A stretch of DNA of 11,414 bases from Thauera sp. GTDB lineage: Bacteria; Pseudomonadota; Gammaproteobacteria; Burkholderiales; Rhodocyclaceae. Each line of letters opens with the position of its first letter. Position 1 is the stretch's first letter. Position numbers and translations under genes: made by a program. The stretch lies in contig JAKLLJ010000080.1 of assembly GCA_023150215.1 (NCBI GenBank), positions 1 to 11,414 of the forward strand. The letters are read 5' to 3'. Shown piece by piece: positions 1 through 5,527 of this stretch. The notes under the pieces are model-generated. The model searched no databases, was not told where the DNA came from, and worked only from the letters and a program-made list of their open reading frames with translations.

Positions 1-1
1 G

Positions 2-79
2 AAGCACGACCGGGTGTGGGTGTGCCGCCGCGTCGACGTCGCCCGCCACTGGATCGAACGCCACCCGTACCAGAAATAA
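2..79 (+). CDS. puuE: Allantoinase PuuE, C-terminal end only (partial)
   Basis: Only the last 25 codons and the TAA stop lie in the window. The frame reads KHDRVWVCRRVDVARHWIE and ends HPYQK. This resembles the C-terminus of PuuE, the polysaccharide-deacetylase-like allantoinase that hydrolyses allantoin to allantoate in the cytoplasm; the CRR-(I/V)D-(I/V)ARHW string is typical of that family from memory. The placement directly before allantoicase fits, because PuuE makes the allantoicase substrate. The gene starts outside the window, so its catalytic residues cannot be checked. Other polysaccharide deacetylases are possible but unlikely in this setting. Confidence 0.8.
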   Translation, partial: KHDRVWVCRRVDVARHWIERHPYQK

Positions 80-90
80 ACCTACCCGGT

Positions 91-112
91 GCGCGCCTTC
101 CGGCGCTCCTAC
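91..112 (-). repeat. REP-like hairpin, copy 1
   Basis: Contains GCGCC-TTCC-GGCGC followed by TCCTAC, which on the minus strand is a GTAGGA head followed by a 5-bp stem. The outer TTCG end found in other copies is replaced by GTGC. It lies 11 bases after the puuE stop. Confidence 0.75.
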
Positions 113-146
113 AGGAAACCTGCCGCTTTCGCCTCTGTGCGCCTGA

Positions 147-169
147 TTCGCGTCTTCCGGCGCTCCTAC
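147..169 (-). repeat. REP-like hairpin, copy 2
   Basis: Reads TTCGCGTC-TTCC-GGCGCTCCTAC. The stem keeps a T-G wobble in place of one C-G pair. With copy 3, in opposite orientation 27 bases on, it forms a BIME-like inverted pair. Confidence 0.75.
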
Positions 170-196
170 ATGAAACCACACACCTTCGACGGCGCT

Positions 197-220
197 GTAG
201 GAGCACCGGAAGGCGCGAAC
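197..220 (+). repeat. REP-like hairpin, copy 3
   Basis: Starts with the GTAGGAGC head and ends GGCGCGAAC. The stem has one A-C mismatch (GCACC/GGCGC). It is inverted relative to copy 2, and the two could pair into one larger hairpin between puuE and alc. Confidence 0.75.
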
Positions 221-298
221 CGGGCCTCACCCCACCGACGAACCCCACCGCGCGATGTTGCCGAGCGGCATCGCCCTGAACCCCGAAGGAGAATTTCC

Positions 299-1348
299 AT
301 GGCCATCCACACCCCCGGCGCCCCCGTCTTCGCCCCCGCTGCCGAGCTGCCCGACTGGGCGCTGCGCTCGGTCGACCTCGCCAACCCGCGCCTGGGCGCG
401 CGCGCGCTCGCCGCCTCGGACGACTTCTTCGCCGAGGTCGCGCGCATGCTCAACCCGGAGCCGGCGCAGTTCGTCCCCGGCAAGTTCGACACCCACGGCA
501 AGTGGATGGACGGCTGGGAGTCGCGCAGGAAGCGCGTCGCCGGCCACGACTGGGCGCTGGTCAAGCTCGGCGTCCAGGGCGTGATCCGCGGCTTCGACGT
601 CGACACCAGCCACTTCACCGGCAACTATCCGCCAGCGGTGTCGATCGAGGCCTGCGTGTCGGACACCGACGACGTCGAAGCCCTCAAGGCGGCCACCTGG
701 ACCGAGATCCTCCCCGCCAGCCCGATGGGTCCGAACAGCCACCACATCCTCGAGTGCGCCAGCACCGCGGCATGGACCCACCTGCGCGTGAATATGTATC
801 CGGACGGCGGCATCGCGCGCCTGCGCGTGTATGGCCGCCCGGTGAGCACGCTCGCGGCCAAGGCCGCCGCCGGCGAGCTCGTCGACCTGGTGGCGATGGC
901 GAACGGCGGCCGCGCGCTGTCGTGGAACGACGCCAGCTTCGGATCGTCGGCGTCCGCGCTGCTGCTGCCCGGGCGCGGCATGAACATGGGCGACGGCTGG
1001 GAGACCCGCCGCCGCCGCGAGCCGGGCAACGATTGGTGCGTGATCGAGCTCGGCGCCCCCGGCACGGTGGAGAAGATCGAAGTCGACACCGCCTTCTTCA
1101 AGGGCAACTACCCCGACCGCTGCGCGCTGCAGGCCGCCTATGTCACCGGCGGCACCGACCGCTCGATCACCACCCAGTCGATGTTCTGGCAGACCCTGCT
1201 GCCCGAGCAGAAGCTGGAGATGGATGCGATCCACAGCTTCACCGAACAGGTGACCCCGCTCGGGCCGATCACCCACGTCCGCTTCAACATCTTCCCCGAC
1301 GGCGGCGTCTCCCGCCTGCGCCTGTGGGGCCGGATCGAGGCACAGTAA
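299..1348 (+). CDS. alc: Allantoicase
   Basis: Cytoplasmic allantoicase (allantoate amidinohydrolase): allantoate + water gives (S)-ureidoglycolate + urea. The 349-residue product shows the family's internal duplication of two beta-sandwich allantoicase repeats. The first, around residues 20-170, carries WMDGWESRRKR at 69-79. The second, around 190-345, carries GDGWETRRRREPGNDW from about 231. Both repeats also show a VDT(S/A)xF.GNYP block and a (M/I)(Y/F)PDGG.(A/S)RLR(V/L)(Y/W)GR block near their ends. Length matches the usual 330-350 residues. I chose ATG 299 because GAAGGAGAA sits just upstream with normal spacing. The frame stays open back to ATG 89, but that would translate through REP hairpins. 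It follows puuE and precedes allA, so it fills the middle step of allantoin breakdown. Confidence 0.96.
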   Translation: MAIHTPGAPVFAPAAELPDWALRSVDLANPRLGARALAASDDFFAEVARMLNPEPAQFVPGKFDTHGKWMDGWESRRKRVAGHDWALVKLGVQGVIRGFDVDTSHFTGNYPPAVSIEACVSDTDDVEALKAATWTEILPASPMGPNSHHILECASTAAWTHLRVNMYPDGGIARLRVYGRPVSTLAAKAAAGELVDLVAMANGGRALSWNDASFGSSASALLLPGRGMNMGDGWETRRRREPGNDWCVIELGAPGTVEKIEVDTAFFKGNYPDRCALQAAYVTGGTDRSITTQSMFWQTLLPEQKLEMDAIHSFTEQVTPLGPITHVRFNIFPDGGVSRLRLWGRIEAQ

Positions 1349-1463
1349 GTCGGCGCGGCCACACCATGGCCGGGGTGCAGCTTGCTGCAGGGGCGACGGA
1401 AGCCGTGGGCTCTTTTCGGCCATTCATTATGGAGGGGCGATTGATCCCGGCGCGGCAACGGCA

Positions 1464-1486
1464 TTCGCGGCTGCCGCCGCTCCTAC
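1464..1486 (-). repeat. REP-like hairpin, copy 4 (GCGGC stem class)
   Basis: Reads TTCGCGGC-TGCC-GCCGCTCCTAC. The stem is GCGGC/GCCGC instead of GCGCC/GGCGC, with both arms changed together so pairing is kept. Confidence 0.75.
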
Positions 1487-1512
1487 AGCGGCGCCAAAGC
1501 GCGACGCCCTCC

Positions 1513-1536
1513 GCAGGCGCGCCGGAAGGCGCGAAC
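1513..1536 (+). repeat. REP-like hairpin, copy 5
   Basis: Head is GCAGGCGC (variant of GTAGGAGC), stem GCGCC/GGCGC with GGAA loop, tail GCGAAC. Opposite orientation to copy 4, 26 bases away. Confidence 0.65.
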
Positions 1537-1580
1537 GCGGCGGCGGGCACCTCGCACACTTCCATTTCCGGGTCGTCCGG

Positions 1581-1603
1581 TTCGCGGCTTCCGCCGCGCC
1601 TGC
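1581..1603 (-). repeat. REP-like hairpin, copy 6 (GCGGC stem class)
   Basis: Reads TTCGCGGC-TTCC-GCCGC followed by GCCTGC, a variant of the usual TCCTAC end. Perfect 5-bp stem. Confidence 0.65.
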
Positions 1604-1725
1604 AACCCACCCCGGGCTGCGGTGCGTTACCCGGGCGGCCGTGCATTGCCCGACGGCCGCATTTCCTGATCGCCGCCGCGCGCGACACGCGCGCTTCTCC
1701 CAACGATCCGAGCACAGAGCACGCC

Positions 1726-2247
1726 ATGTCCGATCTCAACGCCCACGCCACCGCCTTTCCCCTCGTCGTGCAGCCGCTCACCCGCGAGGCCTTCGCCCCC
1801 TTCGGCGAGCTCATCGAGGCCAGCGACGCGGTCAAGCACTTCACCATCAACGCCGGCAACACCGAGCGTTACCACGACCTCGCGAACATCGAGCCGGGCC
1901 CGGACGGGCGCGTGATCGTCTCCATCTTCCGCGGCCAGCCGCGCGCCCTGCCCTTCACCGTGCACATGATGGAGCGCCATCCGCTCGCCTCGCAGGCCTT
2001 CGTCCCGATGTCGGGCAAGCCTTACCTGGTGGTGGTCGCGCGCGCCGGCGATGCCCCCACGGTCGAGGACCTGCAGGTCTTCCTCGCCCGCGGCGACCAG
2101 GGCGTCAACTACGCCACCGGCGTCTGGCACCACCCGCTGCTCGCGCTCGAAGCCGTGTGCGACTTCCTCGTCGTCGATCGCAGCGGGCCCGGGCACAACT
2201 GCGACGAGGTGCAACTCGAGCGCCGGGGGGTGATTGCGTCGGCGTGA
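1726..2247 (+). CDS. allA: Ureidoglycolate lyase
   Basis: Ureidoglycolate lyase (EC 4.3.2.3; formerly ureidoglycolate hydrolase): (S)-ureidoglycolate gives glyoxylate + urea, the last step of the ureide route, in the cytoplasm. The product is 173 residues, close to the 160-170 usual for this small cupin-like family. Family-type blocks are visible: LTREAFAPFGELIEA at 18-32, FTINAGNTERYHDLANI from 39, HPLASQAFVPM at 85-95 and GVWHHPLLAL at 132-141, the histidine-rich segment expected at the active site. The ATG at 1726 gives an N-terminus matching the fold; the Shine-Dalgarno signal before it is weak. It lies 377 bases after alc, the enzyme that makes its substrate. A run of six G near 2224-2229 close to the 3' end could be a sequencing or slippage point, but the frame reads through cleanly. 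Confidence 0.95.
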   Translation: MSDLNAHATAFPLVVQPLTREAFAPFGELIEASDAVKHFTINAGNTERYHDLANIEPGPDGRVIVSIFRGQPRALPFTVHMMERHPLASQAFVPMSGKPYLVVVARAGDAPTVEDLQVFLARGDQGVNYATGVWHHPLLALEAVCDFLVVDRSGPGHNCDEVQLERRGVIASA

Positions 2248-2266
2248 TCGCATCGGAACCGCGGCC

Positions 2267-2289
2267 TTCGCGGCTTCCGCCGCTCCTAC
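2267..2289 (-). repeat. REP-like hairpin, copy 7 (GCGGC stem class)
   Basis: Reads TTCGCGGC-TTCC-GCCGCTCCTAC, a perfect member of the GCGGC stem class, 20 bases after the allA stop. Confidence 0.75.
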
Positions 2290-2315
2290 AGAAACCACGG
2301 CGCGCGGAGCGATCT

Positions 2316-2339
2316 GTAAGAGCGCCGGAAGGCGCGAAC
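2316..2339 (+). repeat. REP-like hairpin, copy 8
   Basis: Head GTAAGAGC (one change from GTAGGAGC), stem GCGCC-GGAA-GGCGC, tail GCGAAC. Inverted relative to copy 7. Confidence 0.75.
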
Positions 2340-2363
2340 AAACCACGGCGCCCGCTTGCCGCG

Positions 2364-2387
2364 GCAGGAGCGCCGGCAGGCGCGAAG
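2364..2387 (+). repeat. REP-like hairpin, copy 9
   Basis: Head GCAGGAGC, stem GCGCC-GGCA-GGCGC, tail GCGAAG. Same orientation as copy 8, 24 bases on. Confidence 0.65.
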
Positions 2388-2448
2388 GCCGCGTGTGCCG
2401 CGTGTGGTCTGGCAACACGCCCCAAAACGCGCACGCGGCTCTTGCCGT

Positions 2449-2510
2449 GCCTGCCCCTCCATGGCGCCCCTTCCCCTGCCTCCCTCCACCGCCCGCCCCT
2501 CCATACGAAT
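2449..2510 (+). terminator. Possible Rho-dependent terminator region (C-rich, G-poor tract)
   Basis: Within 2451-2510 I count about 35 C and 8 G, an unstructured C-over-G bubble of the kind that serves as a Rho utilisation site in RNA read from allA. No intrinsic terminator was seen after allA. The call is an inference from base composition only. The complementary strand has four G-runs (2473-2499) that could form a quadruplex. Confidence 0.3.
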
Positions 2511-2511
2511 C

Positions 2512-2540
2512 CCCTGATCCGTCCTATAAGCCCATCAGGG
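2512..2540. promoter_or_regulatory. Inverted repeat upstream of the permease, operator-like
   Basis: CCCTGAT (2512-2518) and ATCAGGG (2534-2540) form a perfect 7-bp inverted repeat with a 15-base spacer, directly before the candidate -35 at 2541. The position suits a regulator binding upstream of or at the promoter. No regulator gene is visible in the window. Confidence 0.35.
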
Positions 2541-2568
2541 TTCTCATATCACACCGTGGTCCTAGACT
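2541..2568 (+). promoter_or_regulatory. Candidate sigma-70-type promoter of the permease
   Basis: TTCTCA (2541-2546), 16-base spacer, TAGACT (2563-2568); each hexamer matches the consensus at four of six positions. It would give a leader of roughly 30 bases with the AAGGAGA ribosome binding site at 2591-2597. Confidence 0.35.
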
Positions 2569-2604
2569 GGATTCATCAATCCATAACGACAAGGAGACGC
2601 CACG

Positions 2605-4005
2605 ATGTCCGACCAAACCCGCACGAGCCGCCCGCTCGAGCTCGACCCGGTCGACCAGTGCCCACCCGGCGGGCGCCTGTTCACCCTCGCCCTGCAGCAC
2701 GTGCTGGTGATGTACGCCGGCGCGATCGCGGTGCCGCTGATCGTCGGCGGCGCGCTCAAGCTGCCCAAGGACCAGATCGCCTTCCTGATCAACGCCGACC
2801 TGCTGTGCTGCGGCCTGGTGACCATCATCCAGGCCCTCGGCGTCGGCCGCTTCGGCATCCGCCTGCCGATCATGATGGGCGTCACCTTCGCCGCGGTCGG
2901 GCCGATGGTGGCGATGGCGGGCAACCCCGAGCTCGGCATCAACGCCATCCTCGGCTCGGGCATCGCCGCCGGCCTGTTCGGCATGCTGTTCGCGCCGCTG
3001 GTGTCGCGCGCGCTGCCGCTGTTCCCACCGGTGGTCACCGGCTCGATCATCACGGTGATCGGCATCTCGCTGATGCCGGTGGCGATCAACTGGTCGGCCG
3101 GCGGCCAGCCCAGGATCCGCGACGCCGCCAGCGGCATGCAGGTCGACAACCCCGCCTACGGCGCCCCCGAATACCTCGCGATCGCCGGCATCGTGCTGCT
3201 GGTCGTGCTGGCGGTCACCCGCTTCGGCCGTGGCTTCCTGTCCAACGTCGCGGTGCTGGTCGGCATGGGCGTGGGCTTCGCGATCGCGATGGCGATGGGC
3301 AAGGTCAGCTTCGACGGCCTCGCCGACCTGCCCTGGGTGTCGGTAGTGACCCCGCTGCACTTCGGCATGCCGATCTTCGACCCGGTCTCGATCGCCACCA
3401 TGTGCCTGGTGATGGTAGTGGTGATGGTCGAATCGCTCGGCATGTTCCTCGCGCTCGGCGAGCTCACCGGCCGCCGCCTGTCGCGCGAGGACCTCACCCG
3501 CGGCTTGCGCACCGACGGCCTCGGCACCCTGATCGGCGGCTTCCTCAACACCTTCCCGCACACCAGCTTTTCGCAGAACGTCGGCCTCGTCGGTGTCACC
3601 GGGGTCAAGAGCCGCTGGGTGTGCGTGGCCGGCGGCGCGATCCTGATGGCCTTCGGGCTGTTTCCCAAGATGGCGCTGGTCATCGCCTCGGTGCCGCAGT
3701 ACGTGCTCGGCGGCGCCGGCCTGGTGATGTTCGGCATGGTCGCCGCCACCGGCATCAAGATCCTGCTCGCGGCCGACCTGCGCAACAACCGCTTCAACCT
3801 CTACATCGTCGCGCTGTCGGTGGGCGCAGGGATGATCCCGATGGTGGCGCCGAAGTTCTTCCAGCAGATGCCGCATGCGCTCGAACCGCTGCTGCACAGC
3901 GGCATCCTGTTGTCGGCAATCACCGCGGTGACGCTCAACCTGTTCCTCAATGGCGGGCGGCGCAGCGCCAGCGCGGAGGCGATTGAGCCGGCGCTGGCGC
4001 ACTGA
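2605..4005 (+). CDS. NCS2-family xanthine/uric acid/uracil permease
   Basis: Inner-membrane nucleobase transporter of the nucleobase-cation symporter-2 (NAT/NCS2) family, 466 residues with hydrophobic segments throughout, consistent with the 14-segment fold. Family landmarks: QHVLVMYAG at 31-39 in the first segment, with the Q-H pair; VMVESLGMF with E276 in the eighth segment, where substrate-binding acidic residues lie; and the NAT signature QNVGLVGVTG at 324-333 (Q324, N325, G327, T332, G333). The signature and the ureide-pathway neighbours favour xanthine or urate over uracil as substrate; this is inference. ATG 2605 follows AAGGAGA with good spacing. It lies 357 bases after allA with its own possible promoter, and 149 bases before the amide/urea channel gene. 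Exact substrate is unresolved. Confidence 0.93.
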   Translation: MSDQTRTSRPLELDPVDQCPPGGRLFTLALQHVLVMYAGAIAVPLIVGGALKLPKDQIAFLINADLLCCGLVTIIQALGVGRFGIRLPIMMGVTFAAVGPMVAMAGNPELGINAILGSGIAAGLFGMLFAPLVSRALPLFPPVVTGSIITVIGISLMPVAINWSAGGQPRIRDAASGMQVDNPAYGAPEYLAIAGIVLLVVLAVTRFGRGFLSNVAVLVGMGVGFAIAMAMGKVSFDGLADLPWVSVVTPLHFGMPIFDPVSIATMCLVMVVVMVESLGMFLALGELTGRRLSREDLTRGLRTDGLGTLIGGFLNTFPHTSFSQNVGLVGVTGVKSRWVCVAGGAILMAFGLFPKMALVIASVPQYVLGGAGLVMFGMVAATGIKILLAADLRNNRFNLYIVALSVGAGMIPMVAPKFFQQMPHALEPLLHSGILLSAITAVTLNLFLNGGRRSASAEAIEPALAH

Positions 4006-4154
4006 GACCCTGTGCGCGCCTGCCTCGAGCGGCGCTGGCAGGGGCGCAAGCGCCTGGACATGCGTCCCCTCGTGCGCGCAATCCGGGGCGCACAGGCCCG
4101 TGCGCAGCGGGCGCCGCCCGAATCCCCCCTCATCACGCACCCAAGGAGTGCTTC

Positions 4155-4670
4155 ATGTTGCTCGGCCTGACCCTGCTCTACGTCGGCGCGGTGCTGATCC
4201 TCAATGGCCTGTGGATGCTCGGCCGCATCAGCGAGCGCGAGATCACGGTGATCAACCTGTTCTCCGGCGGGCTCACCCTGCTGGTGTCGCTGAAGCTCGC
4301 CCTCGGCGAAGGCGCGGACGCGGTCTCGATCAGGAACGCCGCGTTCTCGCTGCTGTTCTCGCTGACCTACCTGTGGGTGGCCTACAACCGCCTCAGCGGC
4401 GCCGACGGCCGCGGGCTAGGCTGGTTCAGCCTGTTCGTGGCAATCACCGCGGTGCCGGTGGCCATCGACACCCTGCACCGGGCGGCGAGCCCCGCCGAGT
4501 GGTGGCTCGGACTGTCGTGGGCCGCCTGGGCGGTGCTGTGGCTGCTGTTCTTCCTGCTGCTCGCGCTGCAGAAACCGATCGCGCGCCTGACCGCGACGAT
4601 GTCGATCGTGCAGGGAGCGCTGACCGCCTGGCTGCCGGGCTACCTGTTGCTGACCGGCGTGCTGCGTTAA
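4155..4670 (+). CDS. AmiS/UreI-family urea or short-chain amide channel
   Basis: Small inner-membrane protein of 171 residues, almost wholly hydrophobic, with about six membrane segments as in AmiS and the acid-gated urea channel UreI. Supporting features are the N-terminal block LLYVGAVLILNGLWMLGRI (residues 8-26), then EITVINLFSGGL, and a C-terminal WLPGYLLLTGV segment. AmiS proteins are about this length, while UreI of Helicobacter is slightly longer. AAGGAG (4144-4149) precedes ATG 4155. It follows the purine permease on the same strand. Allantoicase and ureidoglycolate lyase both release urea, so a urea channel fits the block: it could let surplus urea out or take up external urea. No urease or amidase gene is in the window, so the direction of use and the exact substrate (urea or another small amide) are inference. 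Confidence 0.85.
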   Translation: MLLGLTLLYVGAVLILNGLWMLGRISEREITVINLFSGGLTLLVSLKLALGEGADAVSIRNAAFSLLFSLTYLWVAYNRLSGADGRGLGWFSLFVAITAVPVAIDTLHRAASPAEWWLGLSWAAWAVLWLLFFLLLALQKPIARLTATMSIVQGALTAWLPGYLLLTGVLR

Positions 4671-4722
4671 GGGCGGCAAGGGTTCGCCGCAACAAGACGC
4701 CCCCGCGCCTCCGGAAGCGCCT

Positions 4723-4746
4723 GTAGGAGCGGCGGCAGCCGCGAAC
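4723..4746 (+). repeat. REP-like hairpin, copy 10 (GCGGC stem class)
   Basis: Reads GTAGGAGC then GGCGG-CAGC-CGC and the GAAC tail, equivalent to GCGGC-TGCC-GCCGC on the other strand. It lies between the channel gene and the 3' end of the minus-strand pentapeptide gene. Confidence 0.75.
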
Positions 4747-4793
4747 GCAGCCGTGCAGAAGCCGGCGCGGGTGCCGAAGACGGCCGACACCCC

Positions 4794-4817
4794 GTTCGCG
4801 CCTTCCGGCGCTCCTAC
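4794..4817 (-). repeat. REP-like hairpin, copy 11
   Basis: Reads GTTCGCGCC-TTCC-GGCGC then TCCTAC, a perfect GCGCC-class copy. It is inverted relative to copy 10, 47 bases away, giving a BIME-like pair 28 bases past the pentapeptide gene stop, where it could act as a transcript 3' end for the converging genes. Confidence 0.75.
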
Positions 4818-4845
4818 GGAAACCCAGGCGGCGAGCCGGGTGTGC

Positions 4846-5493
4846 CTACGGGCAGCCCTTGCAGCCGTCCATCTGGGCGTTGAGGAAGATCGCCTGATCG
4901 AGATTCGCGCCGGTCAGGTCGGCATTGATCAGCTGTGCGCGGGTGAAATTGGCGCCTTGCAGGTTGGCGCCGACGAAAGAGGCGCCCGAGAGCTTGGCGG
5001 CGCGCAGGTTGCTGCGGGTCAGCTCGGCGCCGTCGAAGCGGGTGCGCTCGGCACGTGCGTTGGTCAGGTCGGCGCCGCCGAGCTGGGCGGCGGTGAGGTC
5101 GGCGTCGTGCAGGTCGGCGTTCTGCAGGATCGCGTTGCGCAGCTTGGCTTCCTTGAGGCTGGCGCCGGTCAGGCGCGCGCCGCGCAGGTTGGTGCGCAGC
5201 ATCGAGGCGGCGTCGAGCGTGGCGCCCGCCAGCTCGGCCTGCGAGAAGTTGGCTTCGTCGAGCGTGGCGCCGCGCAGGTTGGCGCCGCTGAGGTCGGAGC
5301 GGGTGAATTGCGAATTGGCGAGATTCACCCCTTCGAGGTTCGCCCCGTTGAGGTTCAGGTTGGTGCACAGCGTGCCGCGGCGGATGTCGCAGCCGCCGAT
5401 GTTGCCGGCGCGCTGGGCGTGGGTCGCCGCTGGCAGGGCGAGGATCAGGGTGGCCGACAGGATGGCGGACAAGGTGTTGCGGGTCGTGGGCAT
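4846..5493 (-). CDS. Secreted pentapeptide-repeat protein, 33 uninterrupted repeats
   Basis: A 215-residue protein with a Sec signal peptide: basic TTRN, hydrophobic core to about residue 22, likely cleavage after THA (residue 26). Residues 44-208 are exactly 33 consecutive A(N/D)Lxx-type pentapeptides (TNLNL, NGANL, EGVNL ... LNAQM) without a break, predicting a right-handed quadrilateral beta-helix of about eight coils. Pentapeptide-repeat proteins have varied roles, including DNA mimicry in the cytoplasm; an exported one must act in the envelope, and its function is unknown. There are four cysteines only: C35 and C43 before the helix, C211 and C214 (CKGC) after it. It begins 34 bases after the stop of the TlpA-like gene and is probably co-transcribed. 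No Shine-Dalgarno is visible before the ATG; a tandem GGTCGG hexamer occupies that place. Confidence 0.9.
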   Translation of the reverse strand: MPTTRNTLSAILSATLILALPAATHAQRAGNIGGCDIRRGTLCTNLNLNGANLEGVNLANSQFTRSDLSGANLRGATLDEANFSQAELAGATLDAASMLRTNLRGARLTGASLKEAKLRNAILQNADLHDADLTAAQLGGADLTNARAERTRFDGAELTRSNLRAAKLSGASFVGANLQGANFTRAQLINADLTGANLDQAIFLNAQMDGCKGCP

Positions 5494-5511
5494 GGTCGGG
5501 GTCGGGGTCGG
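5494..5511. repeat. Tandem hexamer GGTCGG x3 in the ribosome-binding region
   Basis: Three perfect back-to-back copies of GGTCGG (CCGACC on the coding minus strand) lie directly before the start codon of the pentapeptide gene, in the 34-base gap after the TlpA-like gene. They replace the expected Shine-Dalgarno stretch. Confidence 0.8.
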
Positions 5512-5527
5512 TCCGGGCGCGTGACGC

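Larger units (their letters stand above)
1349..1725. other. alc-allA intergenic region, REP-bearing
   Basis: This 377-base gap has no convincing gene on either strand. It contains three REP-like copies (1464-1486, 1513-1536, 1581-1603) and, near 1375-1388, a small TGCAG-CTTG-CTGCA hairpin without a T-run, so not a clear terminator. I see no convincing sigma-70 promoter before allA; alc and allA may be co-transcribed across it or allA may have its own unrecognised promoter. Confidence 0.6.
2248..2604. other. allA-permease intergenic region
   Basis: A 357-base gap with no convincing gene. It holds three REP-like copies (2267-2289, 2316-2339, 2364-2387), then a C-rich G-poor tract (about 2449-2510), then a 7-bp inverted repeat (2512-2518 with 2534-2540) and a possible promoter just before the permease. 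The layout suggests that transcription of alc-allA ends here and the permease has its own start. Confidence 0.6.

Noticed and set aside
89..298. Longer allantoicase start at ATG 89, adding 70 residues
   Set aside because: The extension would be translated from three REP-like hairpins and lacks a ribosome binding site; ATG 299 has GAAGGAGAA before it and matches the family N-terminus.
227..1423. Minus-strand open frame of 398 codons over alc
   Set aside because: Opposite-strand shadow of alc produced by high third-position GC; its composition is rich in A, R, G and V and shows no family motif.
2400..2604. Xanthine or purine riboswitch before the permease
   Set aside because: I could not identify a matching conserved core; a covariance-model search of 2400-2604 would decide it.
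1641..3986. Plus-strand open frame of 781 codons across allA and the permease
   Set aside because: It is out of frame with two well-supported genes, spans their intergenic REPs and is dominated by arginine, alanine and proline.
4031..4054. Possible twelfth, degenerate REP (GGCGC-AA-GCGCC at 4043-4054) between permease and channel
   Set aside because: The head and tail of the family are not recognisable and the loop is only two bases, so it may be a chance palindrome in GC-rich DNA.
4673..4690. GCGGC/GCCGC hairpin just after the channel gene as a terminator
   Set aside because: Only 5 bp with an 8-base loop and no T-run follows.
91..4817. CRISPR array suggested by many similar short repeats
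   Set aside because: Copies alternate in orientation, vary in stem, are unevenly spaced over several kilobases and are split among gene gaps; no cas genes are present.
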